The position numbers were made by a program, and so were the translations under genes. Below, one piece after another: positions 43,869 through 55,934 of a stretch of DNA of 64,000 nucleotides. Below the pieces are notes generated by a model that saw only the letters and a list, made by a program, of their open reading frames with translations, was not told where the DNA came from and made no database searches. Source of the stretch: Protula sp. h YS-2021 (lineage: Eukaryota; Annelida; Polychaeta; Sabellida; Serpulidae); assembly GCA_949752745.1 (NCBI GenBank), contig OX457027.1:62974329-63038328 (forward strand), given 5' to 3'. Positions within the stretch are counted from its first letter, which is position 1, and each line of letters begins with the position of its first letter.

Positions 43869-44646
43869 ATCAGTGAAACTGATGAATGTCCCCCGCCACG
43901 AACTGTGGTCGAATCGAAAAATAATGCGGCGTCGCACAACTTCAATATATATATTTTCACTGTAGCAAAAATCAAAAGCCAGGGTTGAATAGCGGCTGAG
44001 ATATCGCGTGCACAACGTTACACTGTAGGCAACAGAAATACTAAACATTTCCTATTTTCAACAAGTCGCCATTTCGTCATTTTTTTGGTCGAATCGAAAA
44101 ATAATGCGACTCGCACAACTTTAATATATATATTTGCACTGTAGCGAAAATCAAAAGCCAGGGATGCATAACGGCTGAGATATCGCGTGCACAAAGTTGC
44201 ACTGTAGGCAACAGAAATACTATAACATTGCCTATTTTTAACAAGTCGCCATTTCGTCATTTTTGGTCGAACCGAAAAATAGTGCGGCGTCGCACAACTT
44301 CAATATATATATTTTCACTGTAGCAACAATCAAAAGCCAGGGTTGAATAGCGGCTGAGATATCGCGTGCACAAAGTCGCACTGTAGACAACAGAAATGCT
44401 AAACCATTGCCTATTTTCAACAAGTCGCCATTTCGTCATTTTTTGATCGAATCGAAAAATAATGCGACGTCACACAAATTCAGTATATATATATTTTCAC
44501 TGCAGCAAAAATCAAAAGCCAGGGTTGAATAGCGGCTGAGATATCGCGTGCCTAAATTTGTGCTTCCAAGTGTCGCCAGACGGACGAACGGACAGACCCG
44601 ATTACTATAGTCACCCGCTCCGCTCCACGCGGCGGCGGAGGACTAA
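43869..44646 (+). mobile_element. Element E: nested element with 178-bp repeats
   Basis: 5' palindrome ATCAGTGAAACTGAT (43,869-43,883), then GAATGTCCCCCGCC. Four tandem repeats (starting near 43,908, 44,088, 44,266, 44,445) contain AATCAAAAGCCAGGGTTGAA and TTCAACAAGTCGCC. Ends with a GACGGACGAACGGACAGACC tract and a G/C hairpin followed by CTAATAA. The 51-bp array resumes immediately. Confidence 0.65.
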
Positions 44647-45524
44647 TAAACATGTGCGCTGGTCCAAAACAAGCACCGGGCACCAACGCAAGTTAAATAA
44701 ATATGCGCACTGGTCCGAAAAAAACCGCGCATTAACGCAACCCAAAAAAACATGCGCACTGGTCTGAAATGAGAACCACGCATCAACACAAGGTAAATAA
44801 ACATGCGCAATGGCCCGAAATGCGAACCGAACATCGACGTTAGTTAAAAAAAAAACAAAAAAACATGTGAACTGGTCCAAAATAAGCACCGCACATCAAT
44901 GCAAGTTAAACAAACATGCGCACTTGTCCGAAAAAAGAACCACGCATCGACGCAAGTTGAATAGACATGCGCCGTGGTCCGAAATGAGAACCGCGCATCA
45001 ACGCAACCTAAAGACACAAGTACACTGGTCCGAAATGCGAACCGCACATCAGCGCAAGTTAAATAAACATTTGCACTTCCCCAAAATAAGGAGCGCGCAT
45101 CAACATAAGTTAAATAAATATGCACACTGGTCCAAAATGCGAACCGCTCATCAACGTCAGCTGAATAAACAAACACACTGGTCAGAAATGGGAACAGAGT
45201 ATTAACGCAAATTAAAAAACATGCGCACTGGTCAGAAATGCGAACCGCACATCAACACAAACTACATAAGCAAGCACACTGGACCAAAATAAGCACCGTG
45301 CATCAACGCAAGTTAAATAAACATGCGCACTGGTTCGAAATGCGAATTGCGCATTAACGCAACTTAAACAATATGCGCACTGGTCCAGAATAAGAACCGC
45401 GCATCGACTCAAGTTAAAGAAATATGCGCATTCGCCCGAAATAAGAATCGGGCATTGACGCACGTTAAATAAATATGCGCAGTGGTTCGAAATGCGAACC
45501 ACGCGCCAACGCAAGTTAAACAAG

Positions 45525-46270
45525 AGCAATCATTAATTGCCATGTCCCCCGCCGTGGGTATAATTAGTAAAGCGGGTGCTGTACCTCGCACTTAAACTAA
45601 GTAGATAAAACAACTACACTATATTAGTATTATGCATACGATATGAGAATCGAATCCGGCAAATATTTTAGAGTTATTGTCTAGAAAACAAGGTACACAT
45701 TGAGATCCGGATTTTGGGATTCTAAGTCCAATTACAGATCCAGATGGGCTTCGATCCGATCAAAACCCCCAAAAGGACATCTAGATTTCTTGGTTGTTGC
45801 ACATATCAAATATGAACCGGATTCGGTCACTAGTTTCGGAGGAAACCAAAGTGCACATTTGGATCCGAATTTTGGGATTCTAAGTCCAAGTACAGATCCA
45901 GATGGGTTTCGATCCAACCAAAAACCCAAAGGCAAATCTAGGTGTCTTGGTTGTTTCGCATATCAAATGTGAACTCCGATCTGTTCACTAGTTTCGGAGA
46001 TATCGTCTGGAAACCAAAGTACACGTTGAGATCCGGATTTTGGGATTCTAAGTCCAAATACAGATCCATATGGGCTTCGATCCGACCACAACCCCCAAAG
46101 GGCACATCTAGATATCTTAGTTGTTAGGCGTATCAAATATCAACTAGATCCGCCGACTGGTTTCGGAGATATCGTCTGGTAACAACACTGGCGACGGACG
46201 GACAGGCGGACGGACGGACACAGTGCGTTTCTATATCCCCCGCCTCCGCCTGGACGGCGGGGGATAATAA
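45525..46270 (+). mobile_element. Element F: nested element with about 165-bp repeats
   Basis: 5' palindrome GCAAT-CATTA-ATTGC (45,526-45,540), then CATGTCCCCCGCC. Three tandem repeats contain GATCCGGATTTTGGGATTCT and CAGATCCAGATGGGCTTCG. Then a GACGGACGGACAGGCGGACG tract and a perfect 10-bp hairpin ATCCCCCGCC/GGCGGGGGAT (46,235-46,265) followed by AATAA. The array resumes at once. Confidence 0.68.
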
Positions 46271-47389
46271 ACATTTGCACTGTCCAAAATAAGCACCGCG
46301 CATAAAGCAAGTTAAATAAACATGCTCACTGGTCAGAAATTCGAACCGCACATCAACGCAAGTTGAATAAACATGCGCACTGGTTCGAAATGCAAACCGC
46401 GCACCAACCCAAGTTAAACATATGCACAGTTACAAAATAAACACAGTGCATCAACGTAAGTTAAATAAACATGCAAACCGGTCCGGAATGCGAACCGCGC
46501 ATCAAGGCAACCTAAGGAAACTTGTGCACTTGTCCAAAATAAGTACCGCTCATCAACGCAAGTAAAATAAACATGCGCATTGGTCTGAAATAAGAACCGC
46601 GCATCGTCGCAAGTTAAATAAACATGCGCACTGGTCCGAAATAAGAACCACACATCAACACAAGGTAAATAAGCATGCGCACTATTCCAAAATAACCGCA
46701 CATCAACGCAAGGTAAATAAACATGCACACTGATCCGAAATAAGAACCGCGCATCAACACAAGTTGAACAAACATGTGCACTGTTCCAGAATGAGAGCCG
46801 CGCATCAACACAAATTAAATAAACATGCGCACTTCGAGGCAAGTTACATAAATATGCGCACTGGTCCGAAATACGAGCGTTGTTCGAAGGTATCTATGGC
46901 AGACTATCCAGTCTACCAGAGATACAAAAATATCTGTTTCCCATTTTTCTTTGAAACAAATCTTTGTGTGTATGCATTTATCGGTCTATGTTCTGGTCCG
47001 GTGCTAAATTAATTATTGAGCTGGTTCTTTGACGTCTCATCTTTTGATGCCCAATTTTTCAGGGAAATTCCGTTGCTGGTGCACGCTGGAATTGGTCTTA
47101 TTGCTTTTGGTAAGCTGGGACTTTGTCCTTGACAAACTTGTTTTCTGTTTTGGCCAATAAGAGAAACACAAACAATTTTGTTAGTATCGCAGATCCAGTC
47201 CGATTACTTTTAACAGCAATATTTGCCCATAAAGTCTTCTACCAAATCAAAGTTGGTCGGTTTCTTGTTTTCAGGCCTGCCAGCGGAACCTATTAAACCT
47301 ATTAAAACCTGGTAAACCTATTTTTTCAAAATGCATCTTTTTTTTCTTGCCTTGAACCCATTGAAAGATATTTTTAAACTGCTAATTAT

Positions 47390-47745
47390 ATGTCTCCCCT
47401 CAGGGAGGCATATTGTTTTTAGCCTGTCCGAACGTCCGTCAGCAGCGATTTGCCTGTAACCTACAGATAATGCCCATGTACTTTTTTTCGATTTTTGGCG
47501 AATTTTTTAAATTTTTGATTTCAACATTTCGCACTGTATCTTCGTCTGTCTGCAGCGATTTCTCAGTAACGAGCAGGGCGATCCCAAACAAATTTTTCAC
47601 ACGGGTTCCCTATGACATAGAAATAATTTCGTGTCCGGCCATTTTTCGACTTTTCGATTTGTTCCCTAATGTAGAATTGTTTCAAGCTGTCCCTTTGACA
47701 GACTGTGGCGCTGGTGGAGGCATATCCGTTTTTGAGCTTTAGCAA
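47390..47745 (-). mobile_element. Element J: short hairpin-ended element, minus orientation
   Basis: ATATGCCTCC-type ends: CTCCCCTCAGGGAGGCATATTG on the left and GGTGGAGGCATATCC on the right. A GTCCGAACGTCCGTC tract and two weak internal repeats with CAGCGATTT(G/C)(C/T)C(A/T)GTAAC lie between. Same layout as the other elements but less conserved. Confidence 0.45.
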
Positions 47746-48069
47746 AAACATAGACTTTCTAGTTAATTTTTTTGTTGCCTTTCTATTTTTCTAAATATTT
47801 TCCATGTCTTACACAAAATATTACTCCCCCCCCCCCCAAAAAAAAAAAAAAAAAAAACTTCGTCGGACTGGTCTTATTACATCAATAGAGGTGTATCCGT
47901 CGTCTATGTATGTGTGTATGAAGGTATGTAAACTTTTACTTAAAATCTTTCTTCAACTTTGATCGGATTCCTTTCAAATTTTGTACGAATGTTCTCTAGG
48001 TAGGCCTATCTTGAAAAATTACTTTAAAACTTTCCCAATTTTCAAAATGTTTCTTCTACAATTTTGATC

Positions 48070-48905
48070 AACTTTAGGTTAAATTTCAGTCATGTATCAA
48101 AATGTCACCAAATCTTTATTTGTGATGTTATTTTTGGTCATCTATTCGTAGATTTTATTAAGAGGATATGTGCGCTCATTATCTTCATTCATCTGTCGGG
48201 TTTGTCAATTCTTCTGTCACCAGGTTGCAGCATTTTCGGTATTTTCACGTAACCTGAAATTTCAGAAGCATGTTTAAATTCGGGTCGAATTTTTAAAGAA
48301 AACTTTTAAAGGTGCTGTAAAAATATCGCATTTATTGCAAACTTTTAACCTGTTTCATCGCTGTACCTCGTACAGTGTTTTGGTTTGGTTCGGAGATCAT
48401 GTGACTCGTCACATGAACTGCGGGCTATCGCAATGCACTGAAGCATCTGCGTGCGAACGTCATTCTGTCGCGTAGCTGTGTACGCGCGACGATGACGTTC
48501 GCCACGTTTTTTGCGCACACATATTTGTTGATGGAATAAACAGTTCAGCTCTCGACTTCATAGTGTTTAGACGTGTTTCAGAAACTGAAGTTGAAAACTA
48601 AGGTTTTATCCGTTTAAACCCGGAGTTGAGCTCCACTCAGCTTCCACTAATATTTCATACTACTTTGCACAGTAAAAATATATATATTGAAGTTGTGCAA
48701 CGTTGTGTTATTTTTCAAATCGGTAAGAAATTGCCAAAATGGCGACTTGTGAAAAATTATGATCTCTGGAGATAACTGCATTGTAAGACTTGGGTGCTTT
48801 CCCCGCGAGTTCTCCGAAACTATTTATACTAGGCATATGCTAATGTACAAATATCGCATTTATTGCAAATATCTGTTTTTGATTTAAAAAAAAAGCTTTT
48901 ACAAT
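48070..48905 (+). repeat. LTR1, 5'-truncated
   Basis: About 830 bp matching the 3' part of LTR2 and LTR3. Includes a conserved inverted repeat GCGAACGTCAT (48,453-48,463)/ATGACGTTCGC (48,492-48,502) and GGAATAAACAGTTC, a possible polyadenylation signal. Its left edge has no match to the upstream part of LTR2, so it was truncated. The right edge TTTTACA is a guess. Confidence 0.55.
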
Positions 48906-48953
48906 TTTTTTTGTTTGGTTTAACTTTGGATTATGGAATTTCGTGGTGGTGCG

Positions 48954-51037
48954 AAGCTTCTTCCAAGGAAACTTACTAGAGCAAAGCCTCTAGATAATTC
49001 AGAAAGTCTTGGGTTTGGCCAAAATTTCTCTGATAATGCTGGTGAAATTTCACCAACTTTGATATACTTTATCAAATACAGTTCTTTATACTGTGAATAA
49101 TTCTCACTACATTGATAAATATTCAGGTTCAAATGTGCCTCTTAGTTTTTCTGATATAAAACATTCGTTTATATCAAATGACACTGGTTGTCACGTGACT
49201 GAAAGATTACCGCCACACCCGCGGTGTTCATTATTTTCAGCACCTGAGAACAGTACAAATTCTCATTACTTAAGTGAGAAAATTTGCTTGTATAGGGAAG
49301 AAAAGTGGTTTTAACATGCCCCCAAAGAAAAACTTTCCCTTGAAGATCCCGATTTCGATGTCCATTAATTGTGTTCCATCTATGGGATACAGTATGCCGA
49401 TGACATCGGCTGAGCAATCTCATGTTTCGTGAATGTTGCATAGCACTGTAAACACAGTGCCAGTACATAATAATCATCATGATTTTCATGATTTAACTGT
49501 ACAAAAAGAAGTGCTAATGACACCCATTAGCATTTCTTACTTGTCTGATAATTAAACAAGAAATTACAATCAGACATCGGTATCATTTCTAACAGTGGAA
49601 ATGCTATTCAGCATTATAATTCACCTTTGTTTTAAGCCACACCTGTGTCTCAATCAGTTCCACATGGTTATTCTTGCAGTTTTGATTATGAAACTAACGG
49701 AGTTTCTCATAGGCATAATATGCCGACGACATTCAGTGGGCAGTTACCTCAGTCTGTTCATGGTGGAAATGTGCATCAAATCGTAAATTTTCCACAACAT
49801 TTAGGACAACAACCTGTATCTAATTTTGAGACTGTTAAACAGGCAGAATTTCCCTTTAGCATCGGTCGGGCTTCCATAGCAAAATGTTGCACAGCAACCT
49901 GTACCAAATTTTCATCAGGAATTCGGCAAAATTGCCAATAGAAATGGTTTTGATAACCAAAATGATTTTGAGTTAACACAGTTTCAACAGAGTAATATTA
50001 CTTATTCTAATAACGTTCCTCAAAATTGTTTTTGACAAAAAATTCGAGCTCGTGTTCAAGATTTTCCCAGAGCATTTGATAATCGTAATTTACGTTATAA
50101 TTATCAAAATAACAACCCAGATGTTAATCAACCGAACTACACGATGTCCTGTCGTGATATTCGGTATAATGAGGAACAAAAGAACATGTTTGTTCCTGGA
50201 AATCGATTTAACCGAAATGTCGATAGATTCGATCAAAGGAAAATAATTAATTCTCCGTCTTTTAACGAACAATATAATGAATGGCCCTATTTTAAGCGTC
50301 TATTCGAAGAAGCCGCTCTTCTAAATAATTGGAACGAGCAAGAAAGAAAGTACCATTTGCTTTCAAACTTGTATGATGAAACTAAAAACCTTCATCGTAT
50401 CTTTAGAGCATCAGCTCAATGTTATGACCTTTGGTCAATTGTTCCAGTGCATGGAACAAATTTTCAGCACAGCTGATACCGGCCACCATTTGGAATCTTT
50501 GTTAGAGGGAAAACACGGTGACAATTTCCGCAGTTTTCTGGATGAGGTACGCAGATTGGTCTCCCTGGCCTGCCCAGAGGTTCTCAACCAGGACCAACAA
50601 CAAACGTTGGCTAGAAGACATTTCATAAATGGTCTCCAAAGCTATCAATTAAAAGAACATTTGATGGCCAATCCGTCCCCTACTGTAGAAAATGCGATGC
50701 ACTATGCAGAGCGTTATGTGGCTGCGAAAGCAGATCTTTCTACTCTAAGGACAAAGTCAGAATGGTTCGTCCTGCCGAGGACGAAGAGTCTGACGAAGAA
50801 GACGAATAAGAATACTTCGATGATGACGAAGTAAACTTCGTCAAAGGAAAATTTATTTCCAAAAATAAGGAGAGATCGTACATTAAAAAGTTAGATCTCA
50901 AAGCAGTTAAATGTTTTAACTGCGGAGGCCAGGGCCATTTTAAAAAGGGTTGCCCTAGTCCTCCTTCAAACTCGGAGAAGTCTCCCTCTGCAGGCGAGAA
51001 GGAGGCGAACGAAATGAAAAAGGAGGAAAAGAAATAA
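48954..51037 (+). pseudogene. gag remnant, unit 1
   Basis: Broken open frames with a Gln/Asn/Ser-rich N-terminal part, then a capsid-like segment (WPYFKRLFEEAALLNNWNEQ) and VENAMHYAERYVAAK. A zinc knuckle CFNCGGQGHFKKGC lies at about 50,912-50,953, followed by a Lys/Glu-rich tail ending at TAA 51,035-51,037. Several frame changes, for example near 50,400. Retrotransposon structural gene, non-functional. Confidence 0.65.
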
Positions 51038-51379
51038 ATGTTCTCCAAACGCCTCACTTGGCTTACTTTAATAGTGAGCAAACTTATGATGATCCAATAT
51101 TGATTACGCGATCAGAGAAAGTATCTGATTCAACTGATATTGATTCAGAAAGACTTATTTATGTTTCAGAGAAGCAGCACATTCTAAACAACGACCCTTC
51201 TTATCGTTCAGTCTTTTCTCAGTCAACTGAATATCGACATATTTTTTACTGATAGTGTTAGGTATTTAATAAGCTCAGAAGGAGACTGTACGGATAGTTT
51301 TCACATTTTTGAAAACTGTTCTGTTTTACAATGCTGTAAAATAATTCCCAATATGCTTAATAGAGCTGAAAGGGGAATT

Positions 51380-52900
51380 TTCTTAGTCGGTGGCATAGGT
51401 GATAAAGTTGTTCCTATGTTAATGAACACTGGCGGAGTTGTTGCGGTACGGTAAGAAGTGCTTTTACTTCTATTCCAGACGAACTTTTTGACCGCAAATG
51501 TGGCATAAGATATGTTTCAGGAGATCTTATTCATTGATGTGATGGAGTTATTCAGTATCGGGTATAATGTGATAAGCTATCGTAACCAGTAGAATTTCAT
51601 GTGGCCGATATTGGTGAAAAAATTATACTGGGAATTTTTTTATCCCAAAATGACATAGCCATAGATACTAAGAATGGCAAAGTGACAGAATCAGGAAGAA
51701 TCAGGTTTTAATACGATTTCAATGTTGTTTGAACCAAAACCTTCATTCTTAAGGGACCATGCTTTGATGGCATGTGCATAAGAGGCGGCTAATCGGAATT
51801 TCTTTCTTTCTAACTCTTATACTTTTTCTTCATTCTTCCCTCTTTTCTCCTACTTGTTCCTGTAGGAAGTGCGTCCCAATATACCCATCATAGTCGCTTA
51901 ACGGGACGTTAAACACCAAACCAACAGCAACCCATTCGCGTTTTCAATCCTACAGATGAACCGATTACAATTAAATCGGGATCTGAAGAAATCCGCTGTG
52001 GTTATTTAACACCAACCACAGTAGAAAACGAAGTGTTTACCCGTGCTGACTTGGAGCACAAATTGGAATAGATTTGGGTAACAGTTGTTGAGGTAGACTG
52101 CCTTCTCATTTGCAAGAACTTGTTCAAGATTCTTGTGAAAACCTTTCACCACAAGAACAAGAAAAGGTGAAGGAAATACTAATAAAGTATCAAGATATTT
52201 TCTCGAAAGGAGAAGAAGATATGGGTCGCGCTAATGTGATAGAACACAAGATTGTGACTAAAACAGAGGTGTCTATCAAACAGCGTCCCAGCTCCCTTCC
52301 ACCTAAGCAAAGTGAAGAGGTTGGGAGGCAAATTGAGCTTCTCTTGACAGTAGAGTGCGATAAAGCATTCGAGCTGTTTAAGACAAAGTTGATTTCAGCT
52401 GCGATTTTGTCTTTGCCTAAAGCTGAAGGTGAATATGTTCTTGATACTGACAGCAGTGCTGAAGGTCTCGTCGGAGTACTTCAGCAGAAGCAAGATGGGC
52501 AATTAGCTGTTGTTGAATACTCCTCAAAAGCGTTGAGCAAAGGTGAACGGAATTATTGTTAGCTGTTACTGTCTATTGTCAATCACATTTTGCATTGGTG
52601 ATGCTATCTTTGGGGACAACACTTCACTTTAAGGACCGATCATGCATCCTTGCGGTATCTGTTGTCATTTAAAGATCCTACTGGACAATTAGCTCGTTGT
52701 CTTGATGCTTTGTCAGAATATGACTTGACATCCAAGCTAGGCCTGGCAGGAAGAACGGCAATGCCGATTCTTTGAGCAGGATTCCTTGTGGAGGCAAGCG
52801 CTGTCTATGTGGATACTCCTGTTCAGATCCAACTCTTGAAGAATTTCAGGAGAATCCTTATTCTTTGAAAATAGTTCAGGATGAGGAACACTGGGAGATG
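51380..52900 (+). pseudogene. Protease/reverse-transcriptase/RNase H remnant, unit 1
   Basis: Near 51,391 a protease-like segment reads MNTGGVV, where the family has Asp-Thr/Ser-Gly, so the catalytic Asp is changed. The RT N-terminal region (52,110-52,347) runs straight into the RNase H-connection region (TVECDKAFELFKTKL), so the RT palm with its YxDD motif is deleted. Later parts contain stops. A 150-bp repeat is inserted at 51,783-51,930. Confidence 0.6.
51783..51930 (+). repeat. SINE/LINE 3'-tail-like insertion
   Basis: Absent from the parallel position in unit 2. Ends CGCTTAACGGGACGTTAAAC then ACCAAACC, a tail I associate with common molluscan short interspersed repeats. No pol III boxes in the short remaining head. 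Confidence 0.45.
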
Positions 52901-53127
52901 TCTTGTGATGATTTGTCTCCGAGTGCTGTCTATGCCTAGATGAGTCCGATAAAGAGGACAATACAATCAATTCAAGAAAGTGAAGATTTCCCCTTTCCCT
53001 TTACAAAAGATTCCATGCAGAAGTCTCAAAGGTCTAATCCAGTACTTTCTGAAGTGCTGATCTGGTTAAACCAGGATAAAAAGCAAATGCTGTCACAGAG
53101 CGGTTTTTTAATCACACTCTACAGCAA

Positions 53128-53971
53128 ATGCTGGCAACAGCCATTGATGAGTATGTGTGGGAGTGGGATGAACTTCTTCCATTTCTCACAATGGCGTTTA
53201 GGAGTTGTAAAAACAGTTTAACTGGTTTTACACCAAACTTCCTTATAATTGGAAGGGAAGTTTCGCAACCGGTAGAGTCTTTCTCACCGGATACTCTTGA
53301 CAAACAGAAATTTAGCGTACCCGTGTATGTTCAGCATATTCGAATTATGTTAAAAAAGTCGCATAGAGTAGCTATGGAACATCTACAGAAAGCTGTAGAG
53401 TACCAGGAAAGAAGCTACTGGAACAGGCTTCGACCACACAGATATCAGTCAAAGGATGCTGGGTGGTATTGGCGACCTGTCATCAAGAGAGGGCAGTGTG
53501 CGAAGCTTCTTAGCTTCTGGAAAGGACCCTATTTTATAGAAGTTTTCTCAGATGAGGCGCACAGGATTCAACAAACTCAAAGTCAAGTTCCATGGTTGTA
53601 CTTCATAATTATCTTAAGCCTTGCTACATGCGAGAACCGCTAGATGAACGTTGGCTAGATCACCGCATGGTTAAATTTGTTCAGAGAGCTAAAGAACCTG
53701 TACCAAATGTACTGAAAACTTCATTTCGGTCGGTCGGGTCATACCTAAGACTTTAAAATTGGGACTCCTCCTTGCTACCCTGTGAGGCACTCCACATGTA
53801 AGGGTTAGAAGGAGGGCTGGAATGCCCCATTTCAGTATAATGTGGCAGGGGGATCCCGATATGACCATAGCAGTTGAAAGGGATCTAAAGAACAATACAA
53901 TACAATCATTTCCTTCTGAGCAAACACCCATAGAAAGGCCCAGGCGCCAGCGAAAGGCACCATATTACTAA
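53128..53971 (+). pseudogene. Integrase C-terminal remnant, unit 1
   Basis: An open frame of 171 codons (53,128-53,643) contains WDELLPFLTMAFRSCKNSLT and GFTPNFLIIGRE, typical of the distal Ty3/gypsy integrase core. A C-terminal part with WKGPYFIEVFSDEAHRIQ follows. After a frame change the reading continues to PRRQRKAPYY-stop at 53,971. It is interrupted by a SINE. The N-terminal zinc-binding part and first catalytic residues are missing. Confidence 0.6.
53733..53906 (+). repeat. SINE copy 1 (tail only)
   Basis: Starts GTCGGGTCATACCTAAGAC and continues through GAAGGAGGGCTGGAATGCCC to a CAATACAATACAAT tail. Same family as 59,050-59,277 but the tRNA-like head is missing. It splits the integrase remnant. 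Confidence 0.75.
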
Positions 53972-54398
53972 GGAGATAGAATTATCGACTGGATTCTTAG
54001 TTCAGTGAGCTAAGATTCACTTATATTGAGGGAAAATGGTTTAATACTATTACTTTTGCTCATTTTCTGTGGTAGAAGGTTGAAGATGTAAGTTTTAAGT
54101 AGACTACTTGCCGTCGTTTCTCTATTTTTGGTAGATTTCACTTGATTTTAATGAGATTTCTGTGAATTTATGGATATGAAAGGCAGGTATACAGCAAGAA
54201 CTATGGTATACTATGGTATACAGCAAGGGTTCATGCTGGATCCGTTGTTAAAATCATTGTTTCGCTGCCAATGCATGTTTTACATAATTTTTCAGTAAAA
54301 AAATAGCTTAAAACATTGAGTTTAAACATAAAAATGTGAAATTCGGGTGTTTCTTAGCAACCAACCAGGGTACAATCTAGAGATTGGTAACTAAGCAT

Positions 54399-55895
54399 GT
54401 GAACAAATGACTAAAAATATGGTCCCAAAAAAAAAAAAAAAAGCCGAGTTGAAAGCACCTTAGCAACATAGAAAGCGCGTTGGTAAGGAGTTGGAAGGAT
54501 TGGATTGGCTAAGGTGACGTAAGTGGGTTGAGTGGGGTTTGCATAGCAACCTAGCAAAAGAAAGTACCGTGCTTGAATAAGTGCTCACATTTCAATTTTA
54601 TTTTTCTTTAGTGAATCTGGCATTACCGTAATTTTTGCATAGAATGGGCTTCAGTACTCTGTTCCAGGTATCCGGTTGTCTGCTCGTGTATTTGTCTGGT
54701 GTGATTTTCAGTGCGCTGGGTCAGTGTCCTTCGCAACCTATAAAGACAACACAGTAATTTTTTACGATTTTTCTATTATTTATTTTATTAATAATGTAGA
54801 ATTCTTTTCTTTACAATTTCAGAGTTCATAAATTCAGTGTTCATATGTTCTGCGGTCTTGAACTGTGTTGGAACTGTACTTCTTCGTCTTCTGCTGTGGA
54901 AGATCTGTAGAAACAAACATTGAGTGATTTTTTTAATTTTTCGAAATGTGCCAAAATAGCAAACATGGGTATTCGCCGAAGAGACAAAATTTAGCTACCA
55001 TTTTCCGAAGCATTTCATTTTTTTTATTTATTTTTTTTTTTTTTGCGTACTTTTAGCTTAAATTTCAGTAATGTATCAAAATGTCGCAAAATCATTTTTG
55101 CAATGTTATTTTTCGTCATGTTTCCGTAGATTTTATTAAGAGGACATGTGCGCTCATTATCTTCATTCTTCTGTCTTTCGATTTGTCAATTCTTCTGTCA
55201 CCAGGTTGCAGCATTTTCGATATTTTCACTTAACCTGAAATTTCAGAAGTATGTTTAAATTCGGGTCGAATTTTTAAAGAAAGCAGAAGGTAATGTGAAA
55301 ATATCGCATTTATTGCAGACTTTTAACCTGTTTCATCGCTGTACCTCGTACAGTGTTTCGGTTTGGTTCGGAGATCATGTGACTCGTCACATGAACTGCG
55401 GGCTATCGCAATGCACTGAAGCATCTGCGTGCGAACGTCATTCTGTCGCGTAGCTGTGTAGGCACGACGATGACGTTCGCCACGTTTTTTGCGCACACAT
55501 ATTTGTTGATGGAATAAACAGTTCAGCTCTCGACTTCATAGTGTTTAGACGCGTTTCCGAAACTGAAGTTGAAAACTAAGGTTTTATCCGTTTAAACCCG
55601 GAGTTGAGCTGCACTCATCTTCCACTACTATTTCATACTACTTTTGCACAGCAAAAATATATATATTGAAGTTGTGCAACGTTGTGTTATTTTTCAAATT
55701 GGCCAAAAATTGCCAAAATGGCGATTTGTCAAAAAATGTGATGTCGAGATAACTGCAAGACTAAGACTTCTGTGCTTTCCACACGAGTTCTCCGAAACTG
55801 TTTATCCTGGACATATGCTAATGTGAAAATATCGCATTTATTGCAAACTTTTTAAACATCGTGTTTTTGATTTTAAAGAAAAATTTTTTACATTT
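54399..55895 (+). repeat. LTR2, shared by units 1 and 2
   Basis: About 1.5 kb. Begins TGTGAACAAATGACTAAAAA. Its left part matches 60,703-61,465 and its right part matches both other LTR copies. Probable TGT...ACA ends, right edge uncertain. Carries the conserved inverted repeat around 55,433-55,485. Confidence 0.6.
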
Positions 55896-55934
55896 TTTTA
55901 TTTGAACTTTGGATAATAAGACTTCGTAGTGGGA

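Larger units (their letters stand above)
43631..47142 (-). mobile_element. Element B: inverted copy of element A with two nested elements
   Basis: 5' palindrome TTTGTC-AAG-GACAAA (complement at 47,122-47,136), then GTCCCAGCTTAC. A flanking region of about 250 bp closely matches 19,557-19,790. Then the 51-bp array in three blocks (43,722-43,866; 44,646-45,524; 46,270-46,880), and the 3' hairpin (43,637-43,665) followed by CTAAAAA at 43,631. Two other elements interrupt the array, so they are younger. It lacks the 147-bp repeats found in A. Confidence 0.7.
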
